From contig NZ_JAFBIT010000001.1 in the NCBI RefSeq assembly GCF_021531715.1, forward strand, positions 1-64,000: 64,000 nucleotides of DNA, in the 5' to 3' direction. Shown piece by piece: positions 59,606 through 64,000 of this stretch; the first letter of the stretch is position 1; every line of letters starts with the position of its first letter. The notes beneath the pieces are model-generated. The model was not told the origin of the DNA. It was given only the letters and a program-made list of their open reading frames with translations, and searched no databases. The position numbers were made by a program, and so were the translations under genes. This DNA is from Anaeromassilibacillus senegalensis (GTDB taxonomy: Bacteria > Bacillota > Clostridia > Oscillospirales > Acutalibacteraceae).

Positions 59606-60381
59606 ACGTATTGATTGTGGACGACCAGCCGGAGGTCGTGGAAAGCATGGTTTCCGGCGTGAACTGGGCGCGCATCCATGTGGAGAACGTGTTCACGGCG
59701 TTCAGTGTCAAGGAAGCGCAGGGGGTTTTTGAGCGTGAGCGCATCGATGTGCTTCTCTGCGATATCGAAATGCCGCCGACGAACGGCTTTGTGCTGCTGC
59801 GCTGGGTGCAGGAGCGTTTTTCCGGCGTCGTATGCATCTTTCTGACAGCGCACGCCGAATTTGAGTATGCGCAGGAGGCCGTGAAGCTCGGCAGCTTCGA
59901 CTATATCCTCCAGCCCGCACCGTATACGGAGATTGAAGTGGCCGTGGAGCGGGCGGCAGGCAAGGTGCGCGAGGCGGAGAATCAGCGCCGGTACAGTGCC
60001 TACGAGCAGTATCGCGGCGAAGATACGGCGCAGCAGTCGGACGAGAACGAACAGACGCCGGTGCGCCGCGCGATGGATTATATCCGCCGCAACATCGACC
60101 GCGATCTCAGCCGTGCCGATATTGCCGAGGCGATTTACCTGAATCCGGAATACCTCTCGCGGCTCTTCAAACGGGAGACGGGCTCCTCCCTGAACGACTA
60201 CATCATCACGGAGAAAATGCGCGCCGCGCAGGCGCTGCTGGGGGACACCAATATCCCGGTCAGCATCATCGCGACGAAGGTGGGGTACTCCAATTTCTCC
60301 TATTTCTCGCAGGTGTTCAAAAAATACACCGGGCTTTCGCCGCTCGAATACCGCATGGCAAAGCGACGGTCCAAATTGTGA
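59602..60381 (+). CDS. YesN-type response regulator with AraC DNA-binding domain
   Basis: A 259-aa regulator. The receiver domain starts NVLIVDDQPEV and the phospho-acceptor is Asp54 (LLCDIEMPPTNGF). A linker leads to two AraC HTH units (about 155-255: DLSRADIAEAIYLNPEYLSRLFK, PVSIIATKVGYSNFSYFSQVFKKY). It is coupled to the kinase by ATGA and lies upstream of the ABC importer that it most likely activates. Paired GTCAC sites sit at 60513 and 60534. Confidence 0.95.
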   Translation: MNVLIVDDQPEVVESMVSGVNWARIHVENVFTAFSVKEAQGVFERERIDVLLCDIEMPPTNGFVLLRWVQERFSGVVCIFLTAHAEFEYAQEAVKLGSFDYILQPAPYTEIEVAVERAAGKVREAENQRRYSAYEQYRGEDTAQQSDENEQTPVRRAMDYIRRNIDRDLSRADIAEAIYLNPEYLSRLFKRETGSSLNDYIITEKMRAAQALLGDTNIPVSIIATKVGYSNFSYFSQVFKKYTGLSPLEYRMAKRRSKL

Positions 60382-60655
60382 AAACTGTATGAATGCGTGA
60401 AAGACGATTTTGACAGCTTGCACAATCAAAAAGAGATATCCGGAAGGACGTCCCTTTTTATGCAGAGAAATGCAGGATTGGAAGTAGAAACTTGCAAATT
60501 TAACGCAAACAAGTCACATTTTAAACATTCGAGGTCACGAATTTTACAGAAATTCGGCGGAAAATCTGGTATTCTATATACCGTTAAATAAGAATCCCCG
60601 CAGTGGATTATCCTCTGCAGCGGATAATGAAAAGTACGAAAGGAAGTAAAAGACA
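60382..60655. other. Control region of the ABC importer
   Basis: No gene. It holds direct repeats (GTCAC, 21 bp apart), an extended -10 TGGTATTCT (60567-60575) and a hairpin ATTATCC/GGATAAT (60607-60628) in the leader before the AAAGGAAG ribosome site. Confidence 0.55.
60513..60575 (+). promoter_or_regulatory. Direct repeats and extended -10 for the importer operon
   Basis: AGTCACATTTTA (60512-60523) and GGTCACGAATTTTA (60533-60546), GTCAC cores 21 bp apart, lie just upstream of the -35 region of an extended -10 promoter (TGG-TATTCT, 60567-60575). This spacing on one helix face suits an AraC-type response regulator. Confidence 0.5.
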
Positions 60656-62242
60656 ATGGCAAAGAGAATTCTGGCAGTGCTCCTCGCAGCAGTGCTGACC
60701 CTCTCGCTGGCGGCTTGCGGCGGCAACGGCGCGACCAGCAGCACCGCATCTGAGTCTTCTGCATCCGAGACCTCCGAGAGCGGCGAAAGCAGCACAGAGG
60801 AGTCCGGTGCAGCGGAGGAAGACCTCAGAGAGCCTGAGCTTGTTACCCTCGACATCGTAACGATGGCTTCCGGTAAGGAAGAGAGCGGCGTGGCACAGGT
60901 TGAGGAAGCGATGAACGCGATCCTCGAAGAGAAGTTCAACGTGAATGTGAACCTCACCTTCCTGCCCTTCGGCAGCTATGCGGAGCAGACAACCCTGATG
61001 CTCTCCTCCGGCGAGGGCGTCGACCTCATGGCAGTTTACATGGTTCCGTACGCATCCTGCGCAACCTCCGGTCAGCTCTATCCGATGGACGACCTGATCG
61101 AGAAATACGGTCAGGGCATCATCGAGCAGCTCGGTTGGGACAAGATCAACTGCGGCCGCGTGGACGGCGAGCTGTTCGGCCTCACACAGGGCCGTGACCT
61201 CGCTGCTTCTGAGGGCTTTGCTTACAGCCTTGAGATGGCAGAGAGAAACAACCTCGACATGGATTCCATCAAGACGCTTGACGATCTCGGCGAAGCGCTG
61301 AAGGTCATCAAGGAGAACGAAGAGAATGTTTGGCCGGTTGCGGTTTCCGCAGGCGAGAACATCCGTAACTGGGGCTGGGATCCGCTGGGCGACCAGATGA
61401 TCAACCTCGGCGTTCTGACCGACATGGCACAGGATACCACCGTTGTGAACCTCTACGAGTCCGAGCAGTACAAGAACCTCGCTACCACCATGTATGAGTG
61501 GATGCAGGCTGGTCTCATTCAGGCTGACGCTGTCAACACGACAGAGACCTCTTCCACGCTGATGGAAGCTGGCACAGCATTCGGTTACTTCACCAACCTC
61601 AAGCCGTACTATGCGGAAGAGAACAACCCGAACCTCCAGAACAAGATCGGCACCATCGAGCTTGTTGAAGGTCTCGCAACAACAGACCGCGTTACGATGG
61701 GTCTCTGGTCCATCGCCGGCGCTACCGAGCATCCGGAAGCTGCAATGAAGGTTCTCAACGAGCTCTATTGCAACCCGGAAGTCAGCAACCTGTACATGTA
61801 CGGTATTGAGGGTGTCCACTATCAGGTCGTTGAGGCAGGCGCTGTCTCCAACGGTCAGGACGTCATCACCTTTGCTGACGGTCTCGATGCGACAACCACC
61901 ACATACAGAAAGTCCGGCACATGGCTGATGCCGAACCAGTTCATCGGCGACATCTGGGGCACAGACCTCCCGCACGACTACTGGGATGCAACGAACGATT
62001 TCAACAACAACTCCCTGAAGTCCAAGGCTTACGGCTTCTCCTTCGACGCTACCAAGACGGCGAACGAGATCACCGCTTGCACGAACGTCGTCAATAAGTA
62101 CCACAAGGCACTTCTTTGCGGCGCGCTGAATCCGGAAGAGACCCTGCCGAAGTTCAACCAGGAGCTCAAGGATGCTGGCATCGATGCAATCATCACCGAG
62201 AAGCAGGCTCAGCTCGACGCTTGGCTCGCAGAGCAGGCGTAA
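60656..62242 (+). CDS. Extracellular solute-binding lipoprotein (LplA/YtcQ-like)
   Basis: A 528-aa lipoprotein with lipobox LSLAACGG (Cys about residue 21) and a Ser/Thr/Glu-rich linker, then a type I extracellular solute-binding fold with a C-terminal DUF3502-like part (NQFIGDIWGTDLPHDYWDA, AKTANEITACTNVVNKY). It feeds the two adjacent permeases; family ligands are oligosaccharides. No ATP-binding subunit is in view, as is common for Lpl-type systems served by a shared MsmK-like ATPase. Strong operon start after the YesN gene. Confidence 0.93.
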   Translation: MAKRILAVLLAAVLTLSLAACGGNGATSSTASESSASETSESGESSTEESGAAEEDLREPELVTLDIVTMASGKEESGVAQVEEAMNAILEEKFNVNVNLTFLPFGSYAEQTTLMLSSGEGVDLMAVYMVPYASCATSGQLYPMDDLIEKYGQGIIEQLGWDKINCGRVDGELFGLTQGRDLAASEGFAYSLEMAERNNLDMDSIKTLDDLGEALKVIKENEENVWPVAVSAGENIRNWGWDPLGDQMINLGVLTDMAQDTTVVNLYESEQYKNLATTMYEWMQAGLIQADAVNTTETSSTLMEAGTAFGYFTNLKPYYAEENNPNLQNKIGTIELVEGLATTDRVTMGLWSIAGATEHPEAAMKVLNELYCNPEVSNLYMYGIEGVHYQVVEAGAVSNGQDVITFADGLDATTTTYRKSGTWLMPNQFIGDIWGTDLPHDYWDATNDFNNNSLKSKAYGFSFDATKTANEITACTNVVNKYHKALLCGALNPEETLPKFNQELKDAGIDAIITEKQAQLDAWLAEQA

Positions 62243-62307
62243 GTCTGATTCCCAATTATTTACCACGGACGCAACATACTTTGCTTTGTAGTAGATAGAA
62301 GCTGTGT

Positions 62308-62330
62308 CCTTTTCCCGAAAGGGGAAAGGG
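62308..62330 (+). terminator. GNRA-like hairpin after the binding-protein gene
   Basis: CCTTTTCCC-GAAA-GGGGAAAGG, 9-bp stem with a GAAA tetraloop and one G-U pair, no T-run. It may stabilise the 3' end of the binding-protein mRNA. Confidence 0.6.
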
Positions 62331-62373
62331 CATGGGGCTGTGCAGAAGGTACGTCTTTCTGCGCAGGCCCATG
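62331..62373 (+). terminator. Second strong hairpin before the permease genes
   Basis: CATGGGGCTGTGCAGAAG... pairs with ...TTTCTGCGCAGGCCCATG. Followed by TTCTTTC, an imperfect T-run, so partial termination or an mRNA 3'-end stabiliser is plausible. Confidence 0.6.
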
Positions 62374-62418
62374 TTCTTTCGGAACACATTTAATTTGACT
62401 GAAAGGGGTTTTCAAACC

Positions 62419-63390
62419 ATGTCGACCAAATCCGCGGCGCTGGAGAAGGAAATGAAGGTGCGCACGGCGAAGCCGAACAAGCGGCTGCGTTTTTACCGCT
62501 GCCTCCCGCTGTACCTGATGTTCCTGCCGGGCGCTCTGTACCTGCTGATGGACAAGTACATCCCGATGACCGGCCTGATTATTGCTTTCAAGAAGGTCAA
62601 CTGGCGCAAAGGCATTCTGGCCAGTGACTGGGTGGGCCTCAGTAACTTCACGTACCTGTTCAAGACGAAGGATGCCTTCAACATCACTCGCAACACGCTG
62701 CTGTACAACCTGAGCTTTATCGTGTTGGGCACAGTGATCGCCATCACCATTGCGATCCTGCTCAACGAGATCACCAGCAAGAGGCTGAAGCAGGTCTACC
62801 AGACCATCATCCTGCTGCCGTATCTGATCTCCATCGTCGTTGTCAGTTACCTCGTGTTCGCGCTGCTCAGCTCTGAGACAGGCTTCATCAACAACACGAT
62901 CCTCAAGGCGTTCGGCGCAGATCCGATCTCGTGGTACACGGAGCCGAAGTACTGGCCGTTCATCCTTGTCATCGTCCACATCTGGAAGGTGTTCGGCTAC
63001 GACTGCATCCTCTACTACGCGACGCTCGTCGGCATCGACCACGGCTATTATGAGGCGGCCGTTATTGACGGCGCGAACCGCTGGCAGCAGATTGTGCATG
63101 TCACACTGCCGAGCCTCCTGCCCACGATCATCACCCTGACGCTGATGGCGATCGGCAAGATCTTCTATTCCGACTTCGGTCTGTTCTATCAGGTGCCGAT
63201 GGATTCCGGCCCGCTGATGGACATCACCAGCACCATCGATACTTACGTGTACCGCAGCCTGATTACGCTGAACGATCTCGGCATGTCGTCTGCTGCGGGT
63301 GTTTACCAGAGCATCGTCGGTTTCATCCTTGTCCTCCTTGCAAACTGGAGCGTCAAGAAGATCGGCGGCGAAGAGAACGCATTGTTCTGA
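62419..63390 (+). CDS. ABC transporter permease (LplB/YtcP-like)
   Basis: A 323-aa permease with six membrane helices. YIPMTGLIIAFKKV opens the family-typical start, and the EAA motif that contacts the ATPase is EAAVIDGANRWQQIVHVTLP. First of two permeases of the sugar importer. ATG at 62419 with GAAAGGGG upstream; the frame to 62332 covers the hairpin. 176 bases separate it from the binding protein. Confidence 0.93.
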   Translation: MSTKSAALEKEMKVRTAKPNKRLRFYRCLPLYLMFLPGALYLLMDKYIPMTGLIIAFKKVNWRKGILASDWVGLSNFTYLFKTKDAFNITRNTLLYNLSFIVLGTVIAITIAILLNEITSKRLKQVYQTIILLPYLISIVVVSYLVFALLSSETGFINNTILKAFGADPISWYTEPKYWPFILVIVHIWKVFGYDCILYYATLVGIDHGYYEAAVIDGANRWQQIVHVTLPSLLPTIITLTLMAIGKIFYSDFGLFYQVPMDSGPLMDITSTIDTYVYRSLITLNDLGMSSAAGVYQSIVGFILVLLANWSVKKIGGEENALF

Positions 63391-63406
63391 GAAAGGAGAG
63401 ATCACC

Positions 63407-64000
63407 ATGGTCGAAAAGAATAAGAGTTTTCAGGTCGGCGCGAATATTGTAATGGTTATCCTCTCCCTGTGCTGCATTTTCCCGTTTGTCCTGCTGATTA
63501 TTTCCTCGCTCACAGACGAGACGGAGCTGATCCGAAACGGTTATTCGCTGTTTCCGAGCAAGTTCAGCCTCGATTCCTACCTCTACATGTTTAAGAGCAG
63601 CAACAAGATCATCTCTGCGTACGGCATCACGATCCTCTCCACGGTCGTGGGCACGGGCTGCGGTCTCACCATGACCATCCTCATGGCCTATCCGCTTTCC
63701 CGCCGCGATCTGCCGGGCCGCAACGCCATGGCGTTCTACGTCTTCTTCACGATGCTGTTCTCCGGTGGTCTTGTGCCGACGTACATCATGTACACGCGCT
63801 ACATCAAGGTCAGCAACACGATCTGGGCGCTGATTATCCCGGCGCTGATGGTCAACGCGTTCTATGTCATCATGATGCGCACGTATTTCACGACGAATAT
63901 CCCCGAAGCGGTCATTGAGGCTGCGCGCATCGACGGCGCCGGTGAGTTCCGCATTCTGGGCACGATCGTCCTCCCGATGAGCGTACCGATGATTGCCACG
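63407..64000 (+). CDS. ABC transporter permease (LplC/YtcP-like), partial
   Basis: The first 198 residues of the second permease; the gene runs past the window end. An N-terminal helix (VGANIVMVILSLCCIFPFVLL), the Y..P.R/L helix region (MAYPLSRRDLPGRNAM) and the start of the EAA motif (EAVIEAARIDGAGEFRILG) are visible. ATG at 63407 follows GAAAGGAGAG, 16 bases after the first permease stop. Confidence 0.93.
   Translation, partial: MVEKNKSFQVGANIVMVILSLCCIFPFVLLIISSLTDETELIRNGYSLFPSKFSLDSYLYMFKSSNKIISAYGITILSTVVGTGCGLTMTILMAYPLSRRDLPGRNAMAFYVFFTMLFSGGLVPTYIMYTRYIKVSNTIWALIIPALMVNAFYVIMMRTYFTTNIPEAVIEAARIDGAGEFRILGTIVLPMSVPMIAT

Noticed and set aside
1-64000. CRISPR arrays, tRNA or rRNA genes
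   Set aside because: No regularly spaced direct repeats and no cloverleaf or rRNA signature sequences were noticed by eye on either strand; the only tRNA-related RNA is the valS T-box.

Overview
This 64 kb window looks like a chromosomal stretch of an anaerobic, fermentative Gram-positive bacterium of the class Clostridia, most likely a gut Oscillospiraceae-like lineage. Support for this: sortase-anchored surface proteins, a T-box leader, an Rrf2-type regulator beside cysK, a complete electron-bifurcating [FeFe]-hydrogenase (HydABC) and a YesM/YesN-type two-component system beside a lipobacterial (Lpl-type) ABC importer. Most genes are GC-rich. Intergenic regions and the 8.5-10.6 kb stretch are visibly AT-rich. 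I saw no rRNA, tRNA, CRISPR array or intact insertion sequence. The lineage is inferred from gene content, not from a marker gene.

Layout. 25-8473 (minus): a pilus/adhesin cluster (coiled-coil protein, signal peptidase I, a 1919-aa LPETG adhesin, an LPETG pilin), cut by the window start; a sortase may lie just outside. 8474-10690: AT-rich accessory DNA with a frameshifted tyrosine recombinase, a near-perfect inverted repeat pair around the presumed pilus promoter, and a DUF6061 gene. 10695-14399: cysK, divergent Rrf2 regulator, tcdA and a GNAT-like acyltransferase. 14522-18498: a small papain-like candidate, then a VTC/DUF4956/Cthe_2159 surface operon. 18750-21061: a small Spo0A-C-like protein and a wall-anchored vWA protein with a degraded metal site. 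21143-27538: archaeal-type valS under a T-box, GNAT, HAD hydrolase, serC-serA. 27964-36705: a hydrogen-sensing/regulatory operon (DRTGG, anti-sigma-like ATPase, sensory-type [FeFe]-hydrogenase, second small DRTGG-like protein, PHP) followed by the bifurcating hydrogenase operon. 36826-41432: lipid genes (glycosyltransferase, divergent PlsY), TetR, DUF1349, DUF1846. 41681-44302: a TetM-like GTPase fused to a Rae1/YacP endoribonuclease domain. 44333-49654: MerR/aldo-keto reductase, flavodoxin-like reductase, a nucleotidyltransferase-AraC-DUF3795/VOC operon and a lipoprotein. 49879-53571: pgk-tpiA-gpmI. 53746-57661: trmL, a small YtxH-like protein, and a coupled MORN-repeat/MBL-fold pair. 57827-64000: YesM/YesN and an Lpl-type sugar importer cut by the window end.

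How the parts fit. The HydABC trimer would re-oxidise NADH plus ferredoxin with H2 release, and the upstream operon carries a second H-cluster protein with a C-terminal Fe-S module plus switch-like ATPase and phosphatase domains, so H2 or redox sensing that feeds back on fermentation is a reasonable inference. The most novel single gene is the ribosomal-protection-type GTPase fused to Rae1, which would bring an A-site mRNA endonuclease to the ribosome through an EF-G-like body. The pilus cluster, with a neighbouring recombinase remnant and inverted repeats, suggests past phase variation.
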